DNA of 16,292 nt from Eubacteriales bacterium (GCA_030533315.1 JAUNJL010000053.1:1-16292); one strand, 5' to 3'. Shown: positions 1 through 7,482, numbered from the stretch's first letter. Notes: generated by a model not told the origin, from the sequence alone. Program-made: numbers and translations.

Positions 1-1
1 A

Positions 2-616
2 AAGTCCATTCGAGATAAACAGATTGAACGGGCACAAAAGATGATTGATTCAGGAAACACAAAAAAGAATCGTAAAAATCCAAATGATCCTGGGCGTTTC
101 ATTGGCTCCATGGCTGTTACCCAAGAAGGTGAAGCCGCTGATATAAAGCATTATCTGGATGAAGATAAGATTTCTGAAGAAGCCCAGTATGACGGATTCT
201 ACGCAGTGTGCACGGATCTTTTGGATGACGAAGTCGGTGATATTTTAAAAGTAAGCGACGGAAGATGGCAGATAGAAGAATGCTTCCGGATTATGAAAAC
301 AGACTTTTCTGCAGGACCTGTTTATTTACAAGATGAAAATCGAATCAAGGCACATTTTCTGATCTGTTTTCTTGCACTGACCATTTACCGATTTCTCGAG
401 AAAAAACTGGATTCCAAATATACCTGCGAAGAATTACTGGACACTCTAAAGGAAATGAATTTTGCCGAAGTACAGGAGCAAGGATTTATTCCTTTATACA
501 AGCGAGAAGCAATCACGGATAATCTTCATGAAGCCTGTGGTTTCCGAACGGATTATCAATTCATAACAAAAAGTAAAATGAGAAATATTCAGAAAAAAAG
601 TAAAGGCAAAGAATAA
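2..616 (+). CDS. IS4/IS1634-type transposase, 3' part (5' end outside window)
   Basis: The frame is already open at base 2, so the ATG at 41 is probably internal and the gene is cut by the window edge. 204 residues remain, ending at TAA 614-616. The visible part is the C-terminal half of a DDE transposase. The segment RWQIEECFRIMK (about 263-298) fits the R-x3-E-x6-K part of the IS4-group signature, and its first E (275-277) is the likely third catalytic acid. The tyrosine usual two residues before that R is a serine here. A hydrophobic stretch (HFLICFLALTIYRFLEKKL) follows, as in related elements. Base composition is more AT-rich than the neighbouring metabolic genes, consistent with an inserted mobile element. 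The first two acidic residues and the start lie outside, so activity cannot be judged. The family call is firm; the exact subgroup (IS1634-like) is from recognition only. Confidence 0.85.
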   Translation, partial: KSIRDKQIERAQKMIDSGNTKKNRKNPNDPGRFIGSMAVTQEGEAADIKHYLDEDKISEEAQYDGFYAVCTDLLDDEVGDILKVSDGRWQIEECFRIMKTDFSAGPVYLQDENRIKAHFLICFLALTIYRFLEKKLDSKYTCEELLDTLKEMNFAEVQEQGFIPLYKREAITDNLHEACGFRTDYQFITKSKMRNIQKKSKGKE

Positions 617-640
617 ATTACTATAATCCGCAGCAACAAC

Positions 641-690
641 AAAAATCGCTGCAGCCCAGTAAACATAAGGGATGCAGCGATTTTTTCTTT
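641..690 (+). terminator. rho-independent terminator after the transposase
   Basis: A perfect 13-bp inverted repeat has arms AAAAATCGCTGCA (641-653) and TGCAGCGATTTTT (673-685) separated by 19 nt, and is followed by TTTTTTCTTTT. It lies 25 bp after the transposase stop. The minus-strand reading also ends in a T-rich run, so it may stop transcription from both sides. Confidence 0.85.
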
Positions 691-770
691 TCCTAACTGT
701 CAAAGATGGGATTTTAACATGTCTACTAAAAGTTTCAATCCCTTTTTTTCATTTTTCCCATGTTTTTGCA

Positions 771-798
771 GCGGACAGCCGCCGATGTCCGCATTTTT
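771..798 (+). terminator. hairpin plus T-run facing right (possible orphan terminator)
   Basis: Arms GCGGACA (771-777) and TGTCCGC (786-792) form a perfect 7-bp stem with an 8-nt loop, followed by ATTTTT. A second 7-bp hairpin, TTTTGCT (795-801) with AGCAAAA (808-814), overlaps its T-run. No plus-strand gene of the native locus ends just before it; only the inserted element does. It may be the terminator of a former convergent neighbour. The function is inferred. Confidence 0.45.
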
Positions 799-862
799 GC
801 TCCTTGCAGCAAAAGGGAAGATCGTCCCGCCATCACAAAAAACCAGCCCGGAAGGAGATAGG

Positions 863-905
863 CAAGAAAAAAGCAGGCCGCGCAGACACCTCGCTGCGCA
901 GCCCC
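863..905 (-). terminator. rho-independent terminator of fucI
   Basis: On the minus strand, GGCTGCGCAG (plus 894-903) can pair with CTGCGCGGCC (plus 876-885) over 10 bp, with one G-U wobble and an 8-nt loop. After TGC come six T residues (plus 867-872). It lies 18 bp downstream of the fucI stop codon, the expected place and orientation. Confidence 0.8.
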
Positions 906-921
906 TATGGTTCCTGATCTA

Positions 922-2718
922 TTATTTGTAGAGAGGTCCGTAATTCTTGCAGGCTCTGAAATCAGCCCCTTCCTTGTCCATGCCAAAGGCGTTCCATGCG
1001 GCAGGACGGAAGATCTTATCCTCCGGAACGTTGTGCATACAAACCGGGATGCGGAGCATGGAGCACATGGTAATCAGGTCTGCTCCAATATGCCCGTAGG
1101 AGATCGCACCATGGTTTGCCCCCCAGTTGTTCATCACGTCGTATGCGGTCTTGAAGGGTCCCTCCTTGCCATCGCACCTTGGTGCAAACCAAGTGCAGGG
1201 CCAGGTATAATCGGTACGCTTCCACAAGGTATCGGAAACCTTCTCAGGAAGCTTTACGGTCCAGCCCTCTGCGATCTGGAGAACCGGTCCCAGGCCCTTC
1301 ACCAGATTCAGCCGGATCATAGTGGCCGGCATCTGAGCCTTCGTCTCAAACCTGGAAGAGAATCCGCCGCCTCGGAAATAGCCATTGTCTGCCGGATTCC
1401 AGGTGGTGGCGGCCATGATGGCCTTCTGGTCTTCCTCCGTCACATTCCACCATTCCTTCATAACGGCCTCTCCCTTCTCGTCCCTGGCCTCTCCGCAGGC
1501 GTCCAGACAGCAGGCTCCGGAGTTGATCAGGTGGATGATGCCGCCGTTCTCCTTGGCAACACCCTCCAGGTCATAATCGGTCACCCTCTTTACTGCGCTG
1601 GGGCTCCAGTAGGAACGCACGTCGGCAAACATCTGTGCGCGCCCCGTAAGGAGCTTCATGAACATCATGCCCAGTCCATTGAGAACGTCGTTCTCCGTAG
1701 CCAGAACGTAGGGCTCTCTGGCTCCGTTCCAGTCAAAGGAAGTATTCAGGACAGCCTCCGCAAAGTCTCCGTTGGGGTAGAAGTCCGTCCACTGTCTCTG
1801 TCCCTGGAAACCGCCTGCCAGGGCATTGTGTCCGATAGCCTCCTCAGAGAACTTGGGATCCAGAGTATCGCAGCCATTGAAGAGCTCCTCAATGATCACG
1901 GCCATCTTCACAACGAACTCAAACTGCTTCTCTTTTTCTTCGTCGCTCATCTGAAGCTCCGGCGGGTTCTTGTCAAAGCCGATGGTGCAGGTCTCCTTTG
2001 CCCATTTCAGAGCCTTTTCAAACTCGGCATGATCATAGATTCCCTCGGTCATACGACGGATGATCTCCACCTCGTCAATGGACTCCACCCGCATTCCCAG
2101 GTAAGACTCAATGAAATCCTGGTCGATGATGGAGCCGCCGATACCCATGGTCACGGAGCCGATCTGAAGGTAAGACTTTCCTCTCATGGAAGCTGCGGCA
2201 ACGGCAGCCCGGCCGAACCGAAGCAGCTTCTCCTGCACGTCCTCTGGAATGGAGGTGTCGTCCGCCTCCTGGACCTCATGGCCGTAGATGCCGAAGGCCG
2301 GAAGCCCCTTCTGTGCGTGTGTCGCCAAAACGGAGGCCAGATAAACGGCTCCTGGTCTCTCCGTGCCATTGAACCCCCACACACCCTTGATGGTCTGGGG
2401 ATCCATATCCATGGTCTCAGAGCCATAGCACCAGCAGGGCGTCACGGTCAAGGTGATATCCACGCCCTCGTGACGGAACTTGTCCGCACAGGCGGCAGCC
2501 TCTCCCACCCGGCCGATGGTGGTGTCGGCAATGACAACCTTTACCGGCTCACCGTTGGAATATTTTAGGTTTTCTTCAAACAATCTTGCGGCGGACTTCG
2601 CCATGTTCATAGTCTGCTCTTCCAGAGAACCCCTCACGTCAAGAGCGCCTCTTCGTCCATCGATGGTAGGACGGATGCCAATTACCGGGTAGCTTCCGAT
2701 TAATCTGCTTTTTGCCAT
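922..2718 (-). CDS. fucI: L-fucose isomerase
   Basis: Converts L-fucose to L-fuculose, the first step of cytoplasmic fucose breakdown, whose later products include lactaldehyde and 1,2-propanediol. The 598 residues match the usual length (E. coli FucI is about 590) and align throughout. Shared blocks include the N-terminal [47 protein letters not shown] and the C-terminal NYGPLYK. By comparison with the E. coli enzyme the metal/catalytic residues are E342 (ATENDVLNG), D366 ([10 protein letters not shown]) and H536 (NWGANHG), all present. The ATG at 2718 has AGGAGG 12 nt upstream, a somewhat long spacing. The gene is divergent from the AraC regulator and ends in its own terminator. Fuculokinase and aldolase genes are not beside it. 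The link to the pdu operon fits fucose being the source of propanediol. Confidence 0.97.
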   Translation of the reverse strand: MAKSRLIGSYPVIGIRPTIDGRRGALDVRGSLEEQTMNMAKSAARLFEENLKYSNGEPVKVVIADTTIGRVGEAAACADKFRHEGVDITLTVTPCWCYGSETMDMDPQTIKGVWGFNGTERPGAVYLASVLATHAQKGLPAFGIYGHEVQEADDTSIPEDVQEKLLRFGRAAVAAASMRGKSYLQIGSVTMGIGGSIIDQDFIESYLGMRVESIDEVEIIRRMTEGIYDHAEFEKALKWAKETCTIGFDKNPPELQMSDEEKEKQFEFVVKMAVIIEELFNGCDTLDPKFSEEAIGHNALAGGFQGQRQWTDFYPNGDFAEAVLNTSFDWNGAREPYVLATENDVLNGLGMMFMKLLTGRAQMFADVRSYWSPSAVKRVTDYDLEGVAKENGGIIHLINSGACCLDACGEARDEKGEAVMKEWWNVTEEDQKAIMAATTWNPADNGYFRGGGFSSRFETKAQMPATMIRLNLVKGLGPVLQIAEGWTVKLPEKVSDTLWKRTDYTWPCTWFAPRCDGKEGPFKTAYDVMNNWGANHGAISYGHIGADLITMCSMLRIPVCMHNVPEDKIFRPAAWNAFGMDKEGADFRACKNYGPLYK

Positions 2719-2861
2719 AATGACTGAATACCTCCTGTAATTTCTCTCGCTTTTGCTTTGCCCCGGGGCCGCCCGGCCATCCCCAAAATGATCCGCTGCG
2801 CCAAAAGTCCTTACAGCAGCTCGGCCAGCCGGGCTTTCCCAGGCAAGTATCCATGAAGATA
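2719..2861 (-). promoter_or_regulatory. structured 5' leader of fucI
   Basis: If transcription starts just after the -10 box at 2868-2873, fucI has a leader of roughly 140 nt. On the minus strand, GCCCGGC (plus 2828-2834) can pair with GCCGGGC (plus 2771-2777) across a nested GCTGC/GCAGC stem. A CCCCGGGG palindrome (2761-2768) follows. No known riboswitch consensus was recognised. The pairings are seen in the sequence; a regulatory role is inferred. Confidence 0.4.
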
Positions 2862-2867
2862 AGAATT

Positions 2868-2896
2868 ATTATACCGTTGCCAGCCTTAAATTACTT
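2868..2896 (-). promoter_or_regulatory. candidate fucI promoter
   Basis: A perfect TATAAT (minus strand; plus 2868-2873) lies about 150 bp before fucI. At 17-bp spacing the -35 position reads AAGTAA (plus 2891-2896), far from TTGACA. A strong -10 with a poor -35 is typical of promoters needing an activator, which fits the adjacent AraC-type gene. Confidence 0.5.
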
Positions 2897-2906
2897 GTGC
2901 TATAAT
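2877..2906 (+). promoter_or_regulatory. promoter of the AraC-family gene
   Basis: TTGCCA (2877-2882), an 18-bp spacer and a perfect TATAAT (2901-2906) give a good sigma-A promoter. The predicted start is near 2913, about 70 bp before the gene. The -35 box begins 4 bp after the fucI -10 box, and TTGCCA is mirrored by TGGCAA at 2906-2911. Confidence 0.7.
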
Positions 2907-2984
2907 GGCAAATAATAGTACAATATTCACTTTTTTGTTTTCATTCCTTAAATTTTTATAAACTGGAAAAAAGGAGGCGGTTCT

Positions 2985-3833
2985 TTGAACGACCTGAAGC
3001 ACAACGAGGACTGGCCAAGAGGGACCTATGACTTCCCCTTTGAGTTCCATCACATCGACCAAACCCATCCCCGGTACGTCATGTCCTACCACTGGCATGT
3101 GGAGTATGAGATCATCCGCATTCTCGAAGGAAGCTTTACCGTCACTTTAGACGAAAAAAGTTTTCCTGCCGGGCCCTCTGATGTCATTTTTGTCAACAGC
3201 GGCATCCTCCATTCGGGAATCCCCCAGGATTGTGTCTATCAGTGCATTGTCTTTGACATCAACACCTTTTTGAAATTCAATTCCATCTGCGGCGAGTACA
3301 TACAGAGGATTTCCCACCAGGAGCTGATGGTCTATCATCATTTTTCGGAAAAGCAGCCCGAAGTCCTCAGAGCCATCCACACGGTTTTTGACGCCATGTG
3401 GAAAAGGCCAGACGGCTACGAGATGGTAGTGATTGGACAATTATATCACTTTTTTGGAATTGTCTTTGGAATGCACTATTACCTGGACAGCGTCCCGAAG
3501 GCCAGACGGGACTACAAGCGGATCCTTCAGCTGAAAAAGGTTCTGGAGTTCATCGAAAAAAATTATGCCAGCCCCATCACCCTGCCTCAGCTGTCCGCCT
3601 CCGTCTCCATGTCCCCCAAATATTTCTGCCGTTTTTTTTCGGAAATGACCCATCAGACTCCCATGGACTACCTGAACCGCCAAAGGATCGAGCAGGCCTG
3701 CCACCAGCTGGCCACCACCGACGATTCCATCACGGAGATCGCCTATCGGAACGGCTTTAACGACCTAAGCTATTTCATCCGCACTTTCAAGAAATACAAA
3801 GGAACCACCCCGGGGCGCTACAAACGGATGTAA
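2985..3833 (+). CDS. AraC-family transcriptional regulator
   Basis: 282 residues with the usual AraC architecture. The N-terminal part (about 20-100) is a cupin-like sugar-sensing domain with the histidine-rich strand YVMSYHWHVEYEI and the turn FPAGPSDVIFVNSGILHSG. The C-terminal part (about 180-282) has two helix-turn-helix motifs, LPQLSASVSMSPKYFCRFF and ITEIAYRNGFNDLSYFIRTF, ending in the family hallmark KKYKGTTPGRYKR. The start is TTG at 2985 with a perfect AAGGAGG 7 nt upstream; no better ATG is near. It is divergent from fucI, with promoters that interlock, so it most likely activates fucI in response to fucose or a product. It could also influence the pdu operon, whose promoter lies outside the window. 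The ligand is unknown. Confidence 0.92.
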   Translation: MNDLKHNEDWPRGTYDFPFEFHHIDQTHPRYVMSYHWHVEYEIIRILEGSFTVTLDEKSFPAGPSDVIFVNSGILHSGIPQDCVYQCIVFDINTFLKFNSICGEYIQRISHQELMVYHHFSEKQPEVLRAIHTVFDAMWKRPDGYEMVVIGQLYHFFGIVFGMHYYLDSVPKARRDYKRILQLKKVLEFIEKNYASPITLPQLSASVSMSPKYFCRFFSEMTHQTPMDYLNRQRIEQACHQLATTDDSITEIAYRNGFNDLSYFIRTFKKYKGTTPGRYKRM

Positions 3834-4092
3834 AAAAAGAAAGGAGACCTTTTCCCAGGCCCCCTGTTTCAGAAATAACAGACACGCTCTTTCCCCGCAG
3901 AGAAATTTCGTTATAGAGGTTCCCGCCCTTTCGCAGGCTATGGTGATGCTGCGGCACCTTCTTTCGTAACCGAAACCCTCCTTGGAGAGACAGATCTGAC
4001 ACATCTTTTATGTAGTCCATGCTTTTGAGATATGATTACCATCGGGAGACCCGACCCTCCCGAAAGACAAAACCTTTGCTTCCTCTATTGTA
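3834..4092 (-). ncRNA. candidate small RNA transcription unit, family unknown
   Basis: On the minus strand a promoter-like pair, TTGTGA (plus 4110-4115), 17 bp, TACAAT (plus 4087-4092), predicts a start near 4080. The region behind it is rich in short stems: TCGGGAG/CTCCCGA (7 bp, plus 4042-4063), TTTCG/CGAAA (plus 3962-3975), CGCAG/CTGCG (about plus 3935-3956) and CTGTT/AACAG (plus 3864-3881). It ends in AAAGG-TCT-CCTTT-C-TTTTTTT (about plus 3834-3853), which resembles a weak-stem terminator with a strong U-run just past the araC stop. Overlapping small open frames begin near 4004 and 4020 but have no ribosome binding site. I recognise no RNA family. A short leader or decayed gene remains possible. 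Confidence 0.35.
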
Positions 4093-4115
4093 TCAAATTT
4101 CCCCAGCGATCACAA
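4087..4115 (-). promoter_or_regulatory. candidate minus-strand promoter downstream of the pdu operon
   Basis: TTGTGA (-35, 4 of 6 matches) and TACAAT (-10, 5 of 6) are separated by exactly 17 bp. It lies just beyond the pdu operon terminators and points toward the araC 3' end, where no protein gene of credible quality follows. Confidence 0.4.
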
Positions 4116-4149
4116 CCAAAAGAAATCCAATTTCTTCTACGGGATCTGA

Positions 4150-4171
4150 CAAAAAGCGGGACGGTTCCCCG
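4150..4171 (-). terminator. rho-independent terminator of the pdu operon
   Basis: On the minus strand CGGGG (plus 4167-4171) pairs with TCCCG (plus 4157-4161) over a 5-nt loop and is followed by CTTTTTG. Together with the larger hairpin just upstream it probably ends the long operon about 80 bp after pduO. Confidence 0.65.
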
Positions 4172-4186
4172 TAAGCAGCCACAGCA

Positions 4187-4228
4187 CCGGCTCCTCTCCC
4201 CGGAAGCCTCGCCGGGACGAAGAGCCGG
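4187..4228 (-). terminator. strong hairpin at the 3' end of the pdu operon
   Basis: On the minus strand CCGGCTCTTC (plus 4219-4228) pairs with GAGGAGCCGG (plus 4187-4196) over 10 bp with one U-G wobble. The helix continues inside through CCGG/CCGG around an 8-nt loop. It has no T-run of its own, so it is better read as a 3'-end-stabilising hairpin paired with the terminator at 4150-4171. Confidence 0.6.
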
Positions 4229-4250
4229 AGCATCAAAATCCAAGACCGGC

Positions 4251-5279
4251 CTACAGCACCTCCTCCAAAACGGACAGTCCATATTCCGCCAGGCTGTGAT
4301 CCTCCTCTCCGGTTCCCCCGCTGACGCCCAGGCCGCCGATGATGGTATCTCCCACCTTCAGGGGCACGCCGCCGCCAAAGATCACGATCTTTCCTTCTCC
4401 CATCTTGTCCAGCCCGAAAAAGGTCTGCCCCGGCTGAGCCAGCCTGGAAAGCTCCTGGGTCGACATTTTCACCGCCACGGAGGTATAGGCCTTTTTTACC
4501 GCCACGTCAAAGCTCACCAAAAAGGCTCCGTCCATCACATGGACGGCAATGGGATTGCCATCGGGGCCGCACACGGCGATCACCGCCTGTTTTCCCCGCC
4601 TCCTTGCCTCCTCTTCGATCTTCTCTATGAGGGCCTTGGCCCCCTTCAGGGTGATCCGCCCCTGGATCCCCATCCGCTTCAGAACCTCCTGGACCACAGC
4701 CTGACTAACCTTCGTTTTCTCCTCCTTAGCTCCCATGAATCCAGCCCCTTCTCCCTGCGCCTCTCTCTCCCGGCCCTCTGCCCTTGCGTCCTCATACCTG
4801 GCCAGCATGTACAGATAGTCCGCAAGGCGGTTTAAAAAGCCTTTCGCTCCCTGATCTGCCCCAAATTTCACGCCCACCGCCGCCATGGCCCGCTCAGCCC
4901 GCCTTGCCACGGTGCGAGTGATGTCCAGCTCCGCAGAGATTTGGCTTCCCCCTGGAAGGACAAAACGCTTCGGCCGGTCAAAGGAGGCCTCCAGACGGTC
5001 AATGGCCGACTCCAGCTCCTCCGTGCAGCCATCCCCCACCCGGTACTCCCGGTTGTAGGGATCCGCCACCCCCGCCATGATCTGGATGAGCGTCCTTTGC
5101 ACCTCCTCCAGAAGCGAGACGCTCTCCTTATCCGAAAGCATCGTTTTCACCAGGCCAATGTGGCTGGTCAGCTCATCGATGGTTCCCACCAAATGGATCC
5201 GGTCATCAGATTTGGAAACATTTTTCGTATGGACAAGGCTTGTGGTCCCTTTGTCCCCGCCTTTTGTGTAAATACTCAT
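4251..5279 (-). CDS. pduO: two-domain PduO: ATP:cob(I)alamin adenosyltransferase with C-terminal GlcG/HbpS-like domain
   Basis: Transfers the adenosyl group of ATP to cob(I)alamin, making the coenzyme for diol dehydratase. Of 342 residues, 1-165 are a PduO-type adenosyltransferase: KGGDKGTTSL (6-15), LPGG (108-111), RTVARRAER (122-130) and FLNRLADYLYMLAR (148-161). A charged linker (about 165-190) leads to a GlcG/HbpS-like domain (about 190-342) ending in a glycine-rich stretch (FGGGVPLKVGDTIIGGLGVSGG). In Salmonella PduO this second domain binds haem; its role is not settled. The full-length fusion is the classical PduO form (Salmonella about 336 residues). The start overlaps the pduH stop as ATGA, so the two are translationally coupled; GGAGG lies 10 nt before the ATG. 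It is the last gene of the operon. Confidence 0.95.
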   Translation of the reverse strand: MSIYTKGGDKGTTSLVHTKNVSKSDDRIHLVGTIDELTSHIGLVKTMLSDKESVSLLEEVQRTLIQIMAGVADPYNREYRVGDGCTEELESAIDRLEASFDRPKRFVLPGGSQISAELDITRTVARRAERAMAAVGVKFGADQGAKGFLNRLADYLYMLARYEDARAEGREREAQGEGAGFMGAKEEKTKVSQAVVQEVLKRMGIQGRITLKGAKALIEKIEEEARRRGKQAVIAVCGPDGNPIAVHVMDGAFLVSFDVAVKKAYTSVAVKMSTQELSRLAQPGQTFFGLDKMGEGKIVIFGGGVPLKVGDTIIGGLGVSGGTGEEDHSLAEYGLSVLEEVL

Positions 5280-5644
5280 AACTGACTGTCCTCCAAAGCT
5301 TCCCCCTCCAGGTAAATGGACTTAAAGGGCAGCTTTTTTACCGCCCTTGCGCTGTTGGCCCCCAGGTTCCGGCACTGCCAGAACCTGGGGCTTTTTAGCT
5401 CAAACACGTTTTTTCCTCTGGGAAGATGGGCCATCTGCAGCGCCAGATGATCCCGAACCATACCGATCCCAACGCCCAAAACAGAGTCTCCCGCCGCCAG
5501 AAAGGCCAACTCGTCCACATCCCCGCTCCTTTCCGAAGTCTGACAGGGGACTCCCTCCTCCTCGATTCCGGCGCAGACCTCCCGAAGAAAATCCTCGTCC
5601 GCCTCCTGGGTGTATATGACAATTTCCGGCCGGTTGATCACCAT
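5276..5644 (-). CDS. pduH: diol dehydratase reactivase small subunit
   Basis: Small (beta) subunit of the chaperone-like factor that ejects damaged cobalamin from inactivated diol dehydratase. The 122 residues are typical. It starts with a Rossmann-like strand (PEIVIYTQEADEDFLREVCAGIEEEGVP), has the glycine-rich GDSVLGVGIGM, and ends in the family pattern RNLGANSARAVKKLPFK. The fold resembles the beta subunit of the dehydratase, which allows subunit swapping. The ATG at 5644 has AGGAGG 5 nt upstream. The gene follows pduG after 14 bp and overlaps pduO by 4 nt. Confidence 0.93.
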   Translation of the reverse strand: MVINRPEIVIYTQEADEDFLREVCAGIEEEGVPCQTSERSGDVDELAFLAAGDSVLGVGIGMVRDHLALQMAHLPRGKNVFELKSPRFWQCRNLGANSARAVKKLPFKSIYLEGEALEDSQL

Positions 5645-5658
5645 AGCTGCCTCCTATA

Positions 5659-7482
5659 TCATCCTTCCCTGTGATCGCCCAAATAGGACAAAAGAAGTCC
5701 TGTGGCGACTGCGTTTCTGGGACCCTCCAGGCCTCGGACATTCCCTCTCCCGCACACGATCCGGTATTCGGAGAGGGCCTGCATCAGCATCTCCGGGATC
5801 TCAAAATCCTCTGCGGACCCCCCTACCAAAACCACGTTGGGGATTCTTTTCAGCTCCCGCCGGGGAGCCACCGCCCGAAGCGCCCGGATGGCGTTGGTGA
5901 CGAACACCTTACGCTTTGCATCCCTCCGCACCTCATAGATCCGCTCCATGGGAATGTCTTCCTCGATCCTGATCATCTCTTTGCCCGCAAGGAGAACCAC
6001 ATGTCCATAGTATCTGGGATCCAGAGATTCCGAAAAAAACCGGATGGACCCATTTTCCAATCTCATGTGAAAAAGACTCTCCACCTTTCCCATGGGATAT
6101 CTCTTGATCTGCTCCGCCGTCACCCGGCTTCCAAGGCCCAACTCCGTCTGAATCAGCATGGACACCAGCTCCCCGGCTCCCGCCTGGTGGGTCGTCCTCA
6201 CGCTGCCGTCCGCCTCCAGAACTGCGGCGTCCGTGGAGCCGCCGCCCATGTCCAAAATGGCCAAGGGCAGCCTGGTTCCCGGCGTGGTCATAGCCCCCAA
6301 GGAAGCCATCACAGCCTCCACCCCTGCAACGACGGCGTGAACCTGCAGCTCCTCCTGCAAACGGTTTGCGATCTGCTCCATGGGAAGCTGCCTGGTCTTG
6401 ACCATGGCGGCGATCCCCACTGCCTTTTCCATGCAGGTCTCCCCTGCAAGGGAGCCGGATATCTCCACGGGGGCCAGAGTGTCCACCGCCAGAATGTCGG
6501 TGATGCGGATGTCCTCCTTTTCCCCTCCGGACACATGGCTCATGCTGCTCCTGATGCGGCTGAGCATGTTTCCCACGTTGGTCTCCGCCTGTCCGTCAAT
6601 ATCACGGATCTCTCCCGCCTCCTCCAGAGAATCCATGATCCTCTCCGCCCCCGCATCGATATTGACCCGCAGGTCCCTATCTCCCCGGAAGGTGATCTCC
6701 CCGGCAGGCAGGACGTTTTCCTTCATGTTTCCGTGGGGAGTACGGATGACCACGGCGCTTCGCTTGCCCACCAGGCTTTTGGCGATGGGCGTCACAGCCT
6801 TCGTCTCCTGGGCATCCAGGTCCAGCAGCGTGGCGATGCCATAGGGATTGGACAGCATCCGAACCGTCGTCCCTGGCATGGCCACCTCGATGGCCGCCAG
6901 CTTCCCCTCTGGTATTTTCCCTATATGGCGCACCTCATCCACAATGGGGATGGAGCTTTGCAGGCGGTTTTCCACCAACACCGCCTCATCCGCCTGAAGG
7001 ATCAGCCCCCGGATATCCAGCTCTGGAATGAACTGGTTCATCCTGGCTGCCGTCTCCTCGTAGGAAAACTTGCTGGAGGCTACCAGAATGTAGGGCACCC
7101 CCGGCTTTCCCTTCCAAATATTCTCCAGGAGAAGCAGCTCCCCCACGGCCTCCCCCACTCCCGCAGGAGTGGAAGGATTGTGTCCGATCATGGAGGACTC
7201 GGTGATGATGGTCTCCGTGATGGTCTCCATCGCCGTGTCACCGATCACCGGGGCCGCCTCATTGAGACGGACAAGGCCCAGCTCCCCCACCGGCCTTCCG
7301 ATTTTTTCCATGGCCTCCATGAGAGCGCTCTTGATCCCGTGAACGTTGGGAAGGGTTCCCTTTGTTCCTGTGGTCATGCGGGATGCGCTGGATAGAAAAC
7401 GAAAGGCTCCGTTTTCCTCAACGCCGCCGATACATACTTCAGTTGTGGAATTTCCAATATCAACACCAGCGATCAGCTTCAA
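5659..7482 (-). CDS. pduG: diol dehydratase reactivase large subunit
   Basis: ATPase subunit of the diol dehydratase reactivating factor. The 607 residues match the family (Salmonella PduG about 610). The actin/Hsp70-like nucleotide-binding motifs are visible: GVDIGNSTTEVCIGG (6-20), DMGGGSTDAAV (411-421) and the late VVLVGGSAEDFEIPEML. The start is TTG at 7482, overlapping the pduE stop (TTGA); AAGGGG 9 nt upstream serves as binding site. A weaker start codon inside a coupled overlap probably keeps the reactivase below the level of the dehydratase, an inference. With pduH it restores activity after suicide inactivation or oxygen damage. Confidence 0.96.
   Translation of the reverse strand: MKLIAGVDIGNSTTEVCIGGVEENGAFRFLSSASRMTTGTKGTLPNVHGIKSALMEAMEKIGRPVGELGLVRLNEAAPVIGDTAMETITETIITESSMIGHNPSTPAGVGEAVGELLLLENIWKGKPGVPYILVASSKFSYEETAARMNQFIPELDIRGLILQADEAVLVENRLQSSIPIVDEVRHIGKIPEGKLAAIEVAMPGTTVRMLSNPYGIATLLDLDAQETKAVTPIAKSLVGKRSAVVIRTPHGNMKENVLPAGEITFRGDRDLRVNIDAGAERIMDSLEEAGEIRDIDGQAETNVGNMLSRIRSSMSHVSGGEKEDIRITDILAVDTLAPVEISGSLAGETCMEKAVGIAAMVKTRQLPMEQIANRLQEELQVHAVVAGVEAVMASLGAMTTPGTRLPLAILDMGGGSTDAAVLEADGSVRTTHQAGAGELVSMLIQTELGLGSRVTAEQIKRYPMGKVESLFHMRLENGSIRFFSESLDPRYYGHVVLLAGKEMIRIEEDIPMERIYEVRRDAKRKVFVTNAIRALRAVAPRRELKRIPNVVLVGGSAEDFEIPEMLMQALSEYRIVCGRGNVRGLEGPRNAVATGLLLSYLGDHREG

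Larger units (their letters stand above)
1..718 (+). mobile_element. right part of an insertion sequence (IS4/IS1634-like)
   Basis: The element comprises the transposase 3' part, its terminator and a short right end. I infer that it ends near the AT-rich stretch after the terminator (about 696-718, containing TGTCAAAGATGGGA). The left inverted repeat and any target duplication lie outside the window, so the boundary is approximate. From about 770 the sequence becomes GC-rich like the rest of the locus. Confidence 0.5.
617..921. other. gene-free stretch between transposase and fucI
   Basis: About 305 bp without a credible gene. It holds the transposase terminator, the presumed right end of the insertion sequence, a plus-facing hairpin at 771-798, a small hairpin at 795-814 and the fucI terminator. 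Short open frames here lack ribosome binding sites and run through the hairpins. The sharp change from AT-rich to GC-rich sequence near 760-780 marks the boundary between mobile and resident DNA. Confidence 0.6.

Noticed and set aside
907..2568. 553-codon open frame on the plus strand
   Set aside because: It is antisense to fucI, whose protein is unmistakable. The frame has no family resemblance or ribosome site and is a by-product of GC-rich codon use.
2853..2915. 20-codon open frame starting at ATG 2853
   Set aside because: It spans both promoter boxes, has no ribosome site and is better explained as regulatory DNA.
3765..4020. overlapping small minus-strand frames starting near 4004 and 4020
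   Set aside because: No ribosome binding site precedes either start, they run into the araC 3' end, and they cross the poly-U terminator-like end. I treat the region as a possible RNA unit.
5671..7395. 574-codon open frame on the plus strand
   Set aside because: Antisense shadow of pduG; the translation is rich in H, P, Q and R and resembles no protein family.
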